From Schlesneria paludicola DSM 18645 (GTDB lineage Bacteria; Planctomycetota; Planctomycetia; Planctomycetales; Planctomycetaceae), in contig NZ_JH636435.1 of NCBI RefSeq assembly GCF_000255655.1, forward strand, positions 2,573,095 to 2,637,094: 64,000 nt of DNA, written 5' to 3'. The notes under the pieces are model-generated. The model was not told where the DNA came from, did not search any database, and was given only the letters and a program-made list of their open reading frames with translations. This document shows, piece after piece, positions 24,781 through 34,400 of the stretch. The number at the start of each line of letters is the position of its first letter. Position 1 is the stretch's first letter. The position numbers were made by a program, and so were the translations under genes.

Positions 24781-26070
24781 ATGTCGCAGAACTCGCCTGC
24801 CGCGCGTCCACAAAGCCTCGACGAATCGACACCGAGGTCACTCGCCGACCAATTCGCACGCGATGCGCCTCAGTCTGATCCCTCGAGCGCGAAGTATGTC
24901 ACGGAACTGGTCGCGAGCCTCTTGCGATCCGCCAGTCAGGCTGGGGCCAGCGACATCCATTTCAGCGTTGGAGAATCGGAACTCCAGGTCCTTTGGCGAA
25001 TTGATGGCGTGCTGCAGCCCATCGCCGCGTACTCACGATCACTCACACCGAACATTGTGGCGCGCCTGAAGGTCATGGCCGAATTGCTGACGTACCGGAC
25101 CGACATTCCGCAGGAAGGACGCCTTAGAGAATCCACGTCTGACGTCGAAATGAGACTCAGTACGTTTCCGACGCTCTACGGTGAGAAAGCGGTTGTCAGG
25201 CTGTTCGCCAGTTCCGGCCGATTTCAGCTTCCGCAGGAGTTGGGACTGCCCGAGGAGCTGCTCGAAGAACTGCTGGGGTTGCTGCACGAAACCCGTGGTG
25301 CGATCTTAATCACGGGTCCCGCGGGCAGTGGAAAAACGACCACGGCGTACGCCTGCTTGCGCGAACTGCAGCGTGAATTCGGCGTGGGAAAGAGTCTGGT
25401 CACGCTCGAAGATCCGATTGAAACCGTTCTTGGCGGAGTGTCTCAGTCACCCGTCAATCGCACGGCAGGCTTCGACTATGCGACAGGATTGCGGTCCCTG
25501 ATGCGGCAAGACCCCGACGTGATTCTGGTCGGCGAAATTCGTGATCGCGAAACGGCGGAAACGGTTTTTCAGGCCTGCCTGACGGGGCATCTGGTGCTCT
25601 CGACCTACCACGCGGGAAACGCGGTCGAGGCAGTCAGTCGCCTGGGCGACATGGGAATTGAACCTTATCTGCTGCGAACGGGGCTGCGCGCCATTCTCTG
25701 TCAACGACTGCTGCGTCGGTTGTGCGACTGTGCCGCGTGGACTACTGAGGAAACGGCCAAACTGGGATTCAACGTCGCGCGTGTGCGAATCCCACAGGGC
25801 TGCGATCAGTGTGCCGGAACGGGCTATCGCGGCCGATTTGTGATCGCTGAACTGCTGCGTCCTGATAGCTCGATCGTGGGGCGCGCCATTCTGGATCATC
25901 GCGAAGCCGATGAAATTCAACGGCTGGCGATGCAACAGGGTTATCAGACCGTTGGCCTGCGAGCCGTGGCCGCCATCACAGCGGGAACGACTAGTCCCGT
26001 GGAAGTGCGCCGAGTCCTCGGATTACGCCGTGACCCCGAAACCACGAAATCGGCTCGTTCCGATGGATAA
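24781..26070 (+). CDS. Type II secretion/type IV pilus assembly ATPase (GspE/PilB family)
   Basis: A 429-residue cytoplasmic hexameric ATPase. From the ATG at 24781 the motifs are: N2 domain with ASDIHFSV; Walker A GPAGSGKTTT (179-188); Asp box EDPIE; Walker B RQDPDVILVGEIRD; and the His box GHLVLSTYHAG. A zinc-type tetracysteine (CxC at 315/317 and CxxC at 341/344) is present, as in GspE/PilB rather than PilT. It lacks the long N-terminal N1 (T2SSE_N) domain, so it is short for the family. No pilin, PilC, GspD or prepilin peptidase gene is adjacent. It may power export or assembly of pseudopilins, possibly the DUF1559 proteins (inference). The next gene starts 55 bp downstream. Confidence 0.9.
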   Translation: MSQNSPAARPQSLDESTPRSLADQFARDAPQSDPSSAKYVTELVASLLRSASQAGASDIHFSVGESELQVLWRIDGVLQPIAAYSRSLTPNIVARLKVMAELLTYRTDIPQEGRLRESTSDVEMRLSTFPTLYGEKAVVRLFASSGRFQLPQELGLPEELLEELLGLLHETRGAILITGPAGSGKTTTAYACLRELQREFGVGKSLVTLEDPIETVLGGVSQSPVNRTAGFDYATGLRSLMRQDPDVILVGEIRDRETAETVFQACLTGHLVLSTYHAGNAVEAVSRLGDMGIEPYLLRTGLRAILCQRLLRRLCDCAAWTTEETAKLGFNVARVRIPQGCDQCAGTGYRGRFVIAELLRPDSSIVGRAILDHREADEIQRLAMQQGYQTVGLRAVAAITAGTTSPVEVRRVLGLRRDPETTKSARSDG

Positions 26071-26125
26071 AATCGAACTCACAATGCGCCCGTGTGGCAC
26101 ACCATCACGTCTTGAGGAAGTCAGC

Positions 26126-27598
26126 ATGCACTTGACGATCAGCCATTCCCGGATCGGTGATACCCTTCAGACGGTCATCGCCCTGATCGCACTGTCGATG
26201 GGAACCATCAGTTCGTGCCTGGCAGACGAAATTTTGATAGGCGGCGCGACGGTCAGTGTGACCCCAGACCAACCAGTCGCGCTCTGGGGTCAAATGAGCA
26301 CACGAATTTCGGCGGGCGTTGAAAGCCCCGTGACGGCCACAGTGTTGGCACTTGAATCGCGACGCGATGGCCAAAGTACCGAACAGTCGATCATGGTCGC
26401 CTGCGATCTGGTCGCGATCCCTGACGAGGTATTGCTGAAAACACGCCAGCGGGTGACGGAACTCGTTCCCGAGTTTCCGGTCGCAAAAATCTTCCTCAGC
26501 GCCACGCACACCCACACGGGCCCCGTCATGAACGAGGGGATTTATGCCATTCCCCCGACGGGAGTCATGCAGCCGACCGAGTATGTCCATTTTTTTGCAG
26601 AGCGGGTGGCCGCGGCGATCGTGTCCGCCTGGACGAAGCGGAAGCCGGGTAAAGTGGGATGGGGATTGGGGCATGCCGTCGTCGCTCAGAACCGCCGTGC
26701 GGTGTTCGATGACGGCACCGCAGCCATGTATGGCAGGACCACCGAGAACAAGTTCCGCATGTTTGAGGGGTACGAAGATCACGGTGTCGAAGTGCTTTGC
26801 TGCTGGGATGCCGACGATAAGTTGATCGCCACGGCGATCAATCTGGCCTGTCCCGCACAGGAAGTTGAGGGACGTTCCTTCGTCAATGCCGACCTCTGGC
26901 ATGACGTGCGCGAGAAACTGCGTGCGGAACATGGCAGCGACCTGCATGTCCTCGCCTGGACGGGAGCGGCAGGGGATCAGTCGCCCCACCTGATGTTTCG
27001 CAAGGCGGCCGAAGAACGGATGATGAAACTCCGCGGACTCGATCGGTTGAAGGAACTATCGCGTCGGTTGGTCGCTGCCTGGAAGGAAGCCTATGACGGA
27101 GCCAAGCTCGAAAAGCTGTCTGATGTCCCGCTGATCCATCAGCGGGACATCGTAGAACTTCCGCGACGGGAAGTGACTGGGCGCGAGTGGGAACTGGCCA
27201 AGGCGAAATTGGCGGATCTGTCGAAGCAGACCGGCATGCAGACACTCCTCTGGTGGCATGGCGGGGTTGTTCGACGATACGAACAGCAGCAAGCGGGCAC
27301 CGCGAAACCCTACACGATGGAACTGCATACGATTCGGCTGGGCGACATCGCGATCGCCACGAATCCCTTTGAACTGTACACCGACTTCGGAATTCAGATG
27401 AAAGCACGCAGCCCCGCGCTGCAGACATTTGTCATTCAACTGGCCGGTCCGGGCACCTACTTGCCCTCACAACGTGCGGTCGAAGGCGGTGGCTATAGCG
27501 CGATTGCCGAAAGCAACGAGGTCGGCCCGGAAGGGGGACAAATCCTGGTCGAAAAGACGCTGGCGGCCTTCCAAAAACTGTGGGCGACGGCGAAGTGA
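26126..27598 (+). CDS. Secreted neutral/alkaline ceramidase-like protein
   Basis: About 490 residues from the ATG at 26126, with GAGGAAG as ribosome binding site; the frame stays open into the end of the preceding gene. The signal peptide is followed by GATVSVTPDQPVALWGQMSTR, split here as GATVSVTPDQP and VALWGQMSTR. This matches the N-terminus of the neutral/alkaline non-lysosomal ceramidase family (PF04734-like). The zinc-site motif THTHTGP (127-133), CDLVAIP and GAAGDQSPH support it. The C-terminal immunoglobulin-like domain of true ceramidases is not evident. It is a probable periplasmic zinc amidase of unknown substrate. It may be co-transcribed with the GspE-type gene. Confidence 0.78.
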   Translation: MHLTISHSRIGDTLQTVIALIALSMGTISSCLADEILIGGATVSVTPDQPVALWGQMSTRISAGVESPVTATVLALESRRDGQSTEQSIMVACDLVAIPDEVLLKTRQRVTELVPEFPVAKIFLSATHTHTGPVMNEGIYAIPPTGVMQPTEYVHFFAERVAAAIVSAWTKRKPGKVGWGLGHAVVAQNRRAVFDDGTAAMYGRTTENKFRMFEGYEDHGVEVLCCWDADDKLIATAINLACPAQEVEGRSFVNADLWHDVREKLRAEHGSDLHVLAWTGAAGDQSPHLMFRKAAEERMMKLRGLDRLKELSRRLVAAWKEAYDGAKLEKLSDVPLIHQRDIVELPRREVTGREWELAKAKLADLSKQTGMQTLLWWHGGVVRRYEQQQAGTAKPYTMELHTIRLGDIAIATNPFELYTDFGIQMKARSPALQTFVIQLAGPGTYLPSQRAVEGGGYSAIAESNEVGPEGGQILVEKTLAAFQKLWATAK

Positions 27599-27673
27599 GG
27601 TGAACCGTTCATGGGCCAGAGACTGCCCCTTAAACGGTGATAAAGTCCGGTTCCGGTTCGCGTCGTCGGAACA

Positions 27674-28801
27674 CTATTCCCAGGCGGCCGCGATCGCACT
27701 CGAAAGTCGTGACAGATATTTTCCGGACGGTTCTTGAGGCAACGTGGTGAGTACGATGCCAAACGTTCCGGCCTCGGGATCAATCCACATCACGGTTCCG
27801 GTTGCACCCCAGTGACCATACGTGTGAGTGCTCAGGAGGTCCCCGAAATTGGCGCTATGTGCCGGCCAGTCCAATCGCCAGCCAAGTCCCCAGGGTCGGC
27901 AACGTCGTTCGATTTCGGGAACGTCACGCATGCATTCCAGTTGATTGCGGGTTGCCGCTGCAATCGCGGCAGGAGAAAGCAATCGCTGGCCGTCTGATGA
28001 TCGGCCGTGACGCAACATGAACTGAGCGTAGGTCGCCAAATCTCTGGCCGAGATCAACAAACCGCCCCACGGGGCCCCCAGTTGCCGCCAATACCGGCTA
28101 TTCCAATTCCAGTCGGCACCTTCGGTATGTCCTTCGGGAACGAGGGCGTCCGGGATGCGTTCGTTCTTGTTCGACGGGCCATTGAACCAATCGTCGGTCG
28201 CGCCGAGCGCGGCATCATTCAGGCCCAGTGGTACAAAGAACTCGTCGTGCAGAAACCGTGCGCAGGATTTCCCGGTGATCCGCGTGATAATCGCACCCAG
28301 CATCGCGAAGCCCATGCTCTGATACTGCACGCCACGACCAGGCGAGAAGGTGAGTGACTCTTCACAGGTTCGCTGAACGAATTGTTCAAGCGTTGCGTGA
28401 TTTTTTCTCAGTTCGAGATTGTCGGGCAGCATGTCGACCAGGCCCGAGGTATGGGTCAGCAGATGCCGCAATTCGATTCCATATTTTCCCTGGCATCCAA
28501 ATTCAGGAATGGTTTCGACGACCCGGTCTGCAAGTGCCAACTCACCACGTTCGATCAAGAGCAGGGCTGCCATCGCCACAATCGGTTTGGTGATCGACGC
28601 GACCAGGAAAATTGCGTCGTCGCGCAGCGGGGCTTCGTGATTGAGCCGCTGGCGTCCAACATGTGTCAACCCCTCGATTTCGTACTCGGTGCCGGTCGCG
28701 ATCGCGACGCAGGGAAGCGTTTGCGAGTCACACAACCGTGTGGCCAAGTCGATGGCGGACTGCCAGCGACCGCGATGAAGTTGTCGAATCGTTTTTGACA
28801 T
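27674..28801 (-). CDS. Serine hydrolase, class C beta-lactamase/esterase family
   Basis: A 375-residue protein without an obvious signal peptide. SITK (69-72) in FLVASITKPIVAM is the catalytic SxxK. Tyr160 in YQSMGFAMLG takes the YxN/YxS place. HWGATGT near the C-terminus corresponds to the HxG/KTG strand. RHLLTHTSGL (112-121) is the family's typical helix. Members include D-aminopeptidases, esterases (EstB) and penicillin-binding-like proteins. With YxS instead of YxN and no export signal, an esterase or peptidase role is more likely than a beta-lactamase. It is convergent with the ceramidase-like gene. Confidence 0.85.
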   Translation of the reverse strand: MSKTIRQLHRGRWQSAIDLATRLCDSQTLPCVAIATGTEYEIEGLTHVGRQRLNHEAPLRDDAIFLVASITKPIVAMAALLLIERGELALADRVVETIPEFGCQGKYGIELRHLLTHTSGLVDMLPDNLELRKNHATLEQFVQRTCEESLTFSPGRGVQYQSMGFAMLGAIITRITGKSCARFLHDEFFVPLGLNDAALGATDDWFNGPSNKNERIPDALVPEGHTEGADWNWNSRYWRQLGAPWGGLLISARDLATYAQFMLRHGRSSDGQRLLSPAAIAAATRNQLECMRDVPEIERRCRPWGLGWRLDWPAHSANFGDLLSTHTYGHWGATGTVMWIDPEAGTFGIVLTTLPQEPSGKYLSRLSSAIAAAWE

Positions 28802-29443
28802 TTTCGCGTTCCGTGGTTGTCAGATGGAGCAGGGAACCATCAAGCGTGAATCATGAAGGAAGGGGTGCTGAGGGTGTATTGAGCAATCGCTTCAAGCACA
28901 AGTCTATCAGTCCGATTCAATTGCGGAACGGGATCCCGTGTTACGAACGCGAACCATTGGTGGCTTCGTCAACGGTCTGGACAGAGTGACAGTCTCATTG
29001 GTGCCTCGTCATGCTCGAGGGCGTTGCCAAGCGAGAGCTTTTGAAGTTGCGCTCCTTGAGAAACACCTCTCTCTGGGACGAGTTGACGCCCGATCGAAGC
29101 TCCCACCTGGGCAGCGTATTTTTCGCGCGATGAGCCAAACCGCGCAACTTCAAAAGCGGGAGCTTGGCAACGAGGAACATTGGCGGCGATCCGTCGGCAA
29201 CGATTCGAGCAAGACCACGACAATGACGATCGGAAACGTCGATGGAACGATATCTGCTGAAACGCGATTCCGTCGGATCAGGTACCATTGGGGATGATTG
29301 GTGCGCGCGTCTCGCGAGAACGTCCTCAATTTTTCTCGGAATCCTGATATCCTCAGCATGTCGAGAGGGGTCCGTACCACCTGCGTCATGCCTCGGGACC
29401 ATTGTTTTGCCGTGAGTCGTCCCTGAATTCAGGAATCGCATTG
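28802..29443. other. Gap of about 640 bp carrying a 151-bp inverted-repeat element
   Basis: Apart from the expanded type C element at 29022-29172 nothing is assignable. Short open frames here mostly come from the element. The region separates two divergently transcribed genes. Confidence 0.5.
29022..29172. repeat. Expanded type C element with 30-bp inverted ends
   Basis: The arms 29022-29051 and 29143-29172 are inverted copies of each other. They consist of a perfect outer block (CGTTGCCAAGC) and a perfect inner block (GCTTTTGAAGTTGCG), separated by a short stretch with four mismatches. The outer block is the same sequence as the small hairpins at 22559. The 91-bp interior has no coding capacity, so it resembles a MITE. 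Confidence 0.75.
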
Positions 29444-31210
29444 ATGAGTGTTGAGTTAGGATTCGTTGTTCGAACTCTGCTGCTGTCGGTGATCATTGGG
29501 TCCGCGGCATCGGTGACATTCGCCCAATCCGCGACCGAACGACTACAGGCATTGTTTGATGACGAATGGCAGTACCAACTCCGCGAATCACCGATTGAAG
29601 CATCGTACCTGGGCGACAAACGGTACAACGACAAATGGCCCGATGTCAGCCTGGGGGCGATCAAGGCACGGCACGAACACCAGCGTACTGTTCTCTCCCA
29701 TCTTGCGACGATCGATTCGTCGAAGCTGTCGGACAGCGACCGATTGAATGTCGATCTGTTTCGTCGTCAGTTGACTATCGAACTCGACGAGATTCCATTT
29801 CAGTGGTACCTGGTGCCGCTCAATCAGCGTGAAGGCATTCAAGACGAAAGCTCCGTCGCCGATGCCATGTCGTTTCAGTCCGTGAAGGATTTTGAAGATT
29901 GGCTCGCACGACTGCGTTCGTTTCCCGAATACATGGACCAGACCATTGCGTTGATGCGAGCGGGAATTGCTGCAGGCATGGTCCAGCCTCAAGTCGTCAT
30001 GAAACGACTTCCTGCACAGATCAAGCGTCAGATCGTCGAAGAGCCCACGGCCAGTTTGTATTACAAGCCCTTCAAGTCCTTCCCGTCCGAAATTGCGATT
30101 GCAGACCGCGAACGCTTGCAGCGAGAAGCGCAGGCCGTCATTCGCGAACGAATTGTTCCGTCCTATCGAAAGTTCTTCGGCTTCTTCGAGCGTGAGTATT
30201 ATCCCTCGTGTCTGCGCGGCATCGGAGCCTCGCAATGGCCGCAGGGCACCGAGTTCTACGCGTTTTTGGCCAGGAAATATACGACGACGAATTTGTCACC
30301 CCAGCAGATTCACGAGATCGGATTGGCGGAGGTGAAGCGGATTCGAATCGAGATGGAACGAATCAAAAATGAGGTGGGATTCAACGGCTCACTGACGGAT
30401 TTTTTCGAACACCTGCGAACTGCACCCCAGTTTCACTTCACCGATCCCAACGACCTGATGAAGGCGTATGTGACATTCTGCCAGCGGATCGATCCCCAGC
30501 TTCCTCGAATCTTCAAAACGCTGCCGCGCATTCCGTATCAACTGGATGCGATTCCCGCGCAGATGGCCGCCGACACCACGACCGCGTACTACCGCCCCCC
30601 ATCGGCGGATGGATCACGTCCGGGTACTTTCTTCGTGAACCTCTATAAGCCAGAAACGCGACCCAAATACGAGATCGCCGCGTTGTCATTGCATGAAGCC
30701 GTACCAGGACATCATCTGCAAATCGCTCTGGCGACAGAAATGGGGAACGTTCCCGAGTTTCGCAAACACTCGCATTTCACTTCGTATGTGGAAGGGTGGG
30801 GACTTTACAGCGAAAGCCTGGGTGACGAGATGGGGTTGTACGACGATCCCTATGCGAAATTCGGGCAATTGACGTATGAAGTGTGGCGTTCCGTCCGGTT
30901 GGTTGTCGACACCGGAATGCACTCGATGAAATGGACACGTGAGGAAGCGATTCAGTATTTCAAAGAGAATGCCGCCAAGACGGAACTGGATATCGTCAAC
31001 GAAATCGACCGCTATATCGCCTGGCCCGGACAAGCCTTGGCGTACAAAATCGGCGAATTGAAAATCAAAGAACTGCGTCAGCGCGCCCGGACAAAACTGG
31101 GAGATCAATTTGACCTTCGCCAGTTCCACGACGTCGTCCTCAGAAACGGCGCCGTGCCGCTCGACATCCTCGAACAACTCGTCAACGATTGGATCGCACA
31201 CGTGAAGTAG
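29444..31210 (+). CDS. DUF885 family secreted putative metallopeptidase
   Basis: About 588 residues from the ATG at 29444, with a signal peptide ending near SVTFAQS. The family signature LSLHEAVPGHHLQIA is present (HEAVPGHH at about 417-424). This is the characteristic zinc-binding-like motif of DUF885 (PF05960), together with SYVEGWGLYSE and YIAWPGQALAYKIG. DUF885 proteins are thought to be M32-like gluzincin peptidases, mostly periplasmic. Substrate unknown. It is a single gene, convergent with the kinase gene; a hairpin with TAACGAGGAATAT arms separates them. Confidence 0.9.
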   Translation: MSVELGFVVRTLLLSVIIGSAASVTFAQSATERLQALFDDEWQYQLRESPIEASYLGDKRYNDKWPDVSLGAIKARHEHQRTVLSHLATIDSSKLSDSDRLNVDLFRRQLTIELDEIPFQWYLVPLNQREGIQDESSVADAMSFQSVKDFEDWLARLRSFPEYMDQTIALMRAGIAAGMVQPQVVMKRLPAQIKRQIVEEPTASLYYKPFKSFPSEIAIADRERLQREAQAVIRERIVPSYRKFFGFFEREYYPSCLRGIGASQWPQGTEFYAFLARKYTTTNLSPQQIHEIGLAEVKRIRIEMERIKNEVGFNGSLTDFFEHLRTAPQFHFTDPNDLMKAYVTFCQRIDPQLPRIFKTLPRIPYQLDAIPAQMAADTTTAYYRPPSADGSRPGTFFVNLYKPETRPKYEIAALSLHEAVPGHHLQIALATEMGNVPEFRKHSHFTSYVEGWGLYSESLGDEMGLYDDPYAKFGQLTYEVWRSVRLVVDTGMHSMKWTREEAIQYFKENAAKTELDIVNEIDRYIAWPGQALAYKIGELKIKELRQRARTKLGDQFDLRQFHDVVLRNGAVPLDILEQLVNDWIAHVK

Positions 31211-31308
31211 CGGCAAACCGTCTTGGCCCTGGTCACATGCAAGGCTCCGACACAGGCATGAACGGGCGCCCGTTCAGAATCCCAGGTTGTTACGAGTCGC
31301 ATTTTGAT

Positions 31309-31350
31309 ATATTCCTCGTTACCAAGCTCCCGCCTGATAACGAGGAATAT
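31309..31350. terminator. Convergent hairpin, type C related
   Basis: ATATTCCTCGTTA (31309-31321) and TAACGAGGAATAT (31338-31350) are perfect inverted repeats around ccaagctcccgcctga. It lies between two convergent genes and shares the CGTTACCAAGCTCCCG core of element C. Confidence 0.6.
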
Positions 31351-31445
31351 ATCCAGGAATTCAAGGAACTCATCGAGTTCCTGATTGCTAACGAGAGAGA
31401 AATGTGTTTGGCTGTGCAACAGATGCACGGACACAGAGTGTCGGT

Positions 31446-34400
31446 TCAGAACCCCGGATTGTTGCGGTTCGCATTCGATTTCGACGGGTTGGATTTATTG
31501 CTTGGCGACTTTGAATCTTTGTTCGTTCTTTTCGCCTGGAGTGACTCATCCAAGCGGCGGCAGTCCGCACCGACGGGGCGCGCTCCATCCGCCCAAGTCG
31601 CACCAGTCGACTCGGAATCAAGCATGAACGAAATCGCCTTCATCGTCGCCCATTTCCCAAGCGGCGACGATGCCAACACAACCCCCTTCGGTCCCGTCAA
31701 TAACCGCACGTCGTTGGTTTCACCCCAAGCGCCGTGCCAATCTGAGACCGCCTTAATTGGCTCTCCCCCGGTTCGCCGAATCAGAGTTTGAACCTCTTTT
31801 GCGACACCGTTGGAGTTGCCCCACCATTCAATCCGCTTCCGTTCCACTAATGGACTGGAACACTCGACAAACGCCGGCTCATACGCCGATCCTTCTTTGA
31901 ATTCCGGAGGCGGCAACACCGCACAGAAGTCGACGAACAGCCGAACCGGTGCCGACACGACATCGGGTTTGTCGTCTGGAATTTCGACGTGAATCGCAGA
32001 TTCCAACGCGGCAAACGTCACGTGTTCCAGATCGACGAGCGGCAATGTTGGACTTTGCGGATTTGTCGCAATGAAATTCAGGGCGTTGCCACGCGTGGCA
32101 ACGATGCTGTTCCGCAGGAACAGATTCCCTGAATCACAGTTTGCCTGAATGCCATGCCCCATACTCAGCAGCAGGCTATCAACAATCGCCAGAAATGGGG
32201 TTTCAGTGCGAGTTGCGGGCGGTGATGCATTCGTTATCTCCCATTGAATCAGGCCATTGAAACCCTCGACGTCATGTTGTTGCGGGCCCTTGATTTGACA
32301 ACCCTTCAGCACCAGGCTGGCATTCTTGGCATTGATCATCCAGGGAAATACGAGATTTTTCGCAGAGGTCGGGATCTCAAGCGACAGAGACTGAAGTTCC
32401 AGAACCCCATTCTCAATGAAAAACATGGCGGTGGTGTCATGTTTCAATTTTGAATCCGTGACCTTGGGATGAATTCGTAGCGGTGGACCATGGCCCTCGG
32501 CCTGTCGGAAAATCAGGCGCACCGATTTGTTCACAATCTTGATGGGCGTAATGCTCTTGAACCCTGATCCGGTCACCTCAATGACACTTCCAGAGGGCCA
32601 GTCGTTTCGATTGAGGAACAATCCCAAGTCGTCTTTGGCCAGATCAATTCGAATCGAGGGCACATCCGTCCCGGCACGGACGATCTCGGGAAGTCTTGGT
32701 CGCTGGCTGGTGGCAAAAAGTCGAGACTGTGAAATCTCGGCGGGCACCCGTAAACCATCGATCTGACATCCCGGCAACTCGCCGCGCGCCGTCTTGACAT
32801 CTCGATAGGGCAGCTTCGCCAAATCAAAGTCGCTGGGCATCACCAAACTGAGATCGGCGAACGGAGCTTCCTGCCACAGGATCGACTGAAACTGCGCCGC
32901 GTCAAACTTCTTATTCCAGACTCGTTCCCAGTCCTCGATCCCCGTGACTTTGAATTTCGACTTGGATTCCATCCACTGTTCGAACCCCAGATACAACGAC
33001 GACACGGACGTCCAATTCAAATTGGTAAGCCAGCTTCCGGTCCGGGTTGATACACTGGGCCATTGCAATGCGGAGACCAGGACGGTCGCATTGCCGACAC
33101 CTTCCGCGGAACAAATCGAATCCAAAAACAGGAAGTCTGTCGAAGGAGGCTTCTCGGTATTCTCGACGGCAAGATCCAGGACATGCTTGCGAGCACTCAG
33201 GATCGAGCGAACAACTCGAATGATTCGACGGGGTTTGCTCGTAACCCCATCCGCGAGCCCAGGAACCAGGTATCCCTTCAAGTCGAATACCGGGGCCGTC
33301 CCGGTTGCGATCAGAGAATCGGCAATCAGGACGTCCGCATTCGCGCGATGCACACTAACGCCTGCCAAACCATTTCCACGGATGACAACATGCTCGAGCA
33401 GGAGCCGCGGTTCGATCAAAGGTGCATTTTGAGAGTCCTGAACGCTGCTGAAGACGACCGCGGACGCAGGGACCGCATCAGAACCGGTCGCCGTGAACGA
33501 GCAATTTCGAACAAGAAGTTGTCCGTCCGTCACTGTCAGGATCGATTTGAGAGTTTCGGAGGGGTTGCCGCTGCGGTCGAGCAGAAAGTGGATCCCCCGC
33601 AGGTCGAGCACTCCGTTCTTCAAGGAGATTCCGGCCGCCGAATCAGGCCCTGAAGGACGAACGATAATGAGCGGTCGATCATCCTCAAGGCCCGGCGCGA
33701 TCACGATCCGCTTCGCATTCCCAAGCTCGATGCTGTTCACCACGAATGGCCCGCTGCCCAGCAACTTGATCGAACCGCCGGTTTTCTCTGCCGCTTGCAA
33801 AGCCTCGTTCAAATTGGGCAGATGGATTCCGTCCATCGCTCCCGGCCCCACCACGAACACGGGCAGGTCTTTTCCATCGTCTGGGGTCGCTGTGGACCAG
33901 TCAGGCGGTGTCTGCTTGACGATATCGAACGCCACGGTCGGTTGCACCACCGGCGGGGCGGCAACGACTTCGGGCTTCTCTGGCAATTTGGGTGGAACCG
34001 GTACCGCTTCCGGTGGATTGGTCACGGGCTGAACCGCCTGTGGCGGATTCCCGGAATCAAACTGGGAGCTCCACTGAAACACGAACCAGCCGATACCGAT
34101 CGCCCCCGCACAGAGCGCGGTTGCGATGAGAATCTGCTTAATCATCTCGAGATTCACGCCCGACGGTGGCGCCGTCTCGGTCACAATCGGCTGACGCTTG
34201 GGAGGCAGTGGTTTCGGCGCATTTTTGCCCACACGCTTGTCGGACGTCTCGACGGCATTGGGCTTGCGATGCGACGGCCCCTCGTTGTCGTCAGGACGCG
34301 ACTTGGAGGGCAACTTCGAGCGACCTTTTGTAGGAACCGCCGAATCGTGTTGACTCTCTGGGGGACGTGTTCGCTCGATTCGCGTCGATCCGGGAGGCAC

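Noticed and set aside
24346-24859. Minus-strand frames over the histone-like gene (Leu/Gly/Ala-rich)
   Set aside because: They are the mirror of the Lys/Ala codons on the plus strand, where promoter, ribosome binding site and hairpin all fit.
26105-26989. 294-residue open frame on the minus strand
   Set aside because: Antisense of the ceramidase-like gene.
27600-27640. gaaccgttcatgggcc as a piece of element B
   Set aside because: Only the GAACCGTTCA word matches; neither the interior nor the other end is present.
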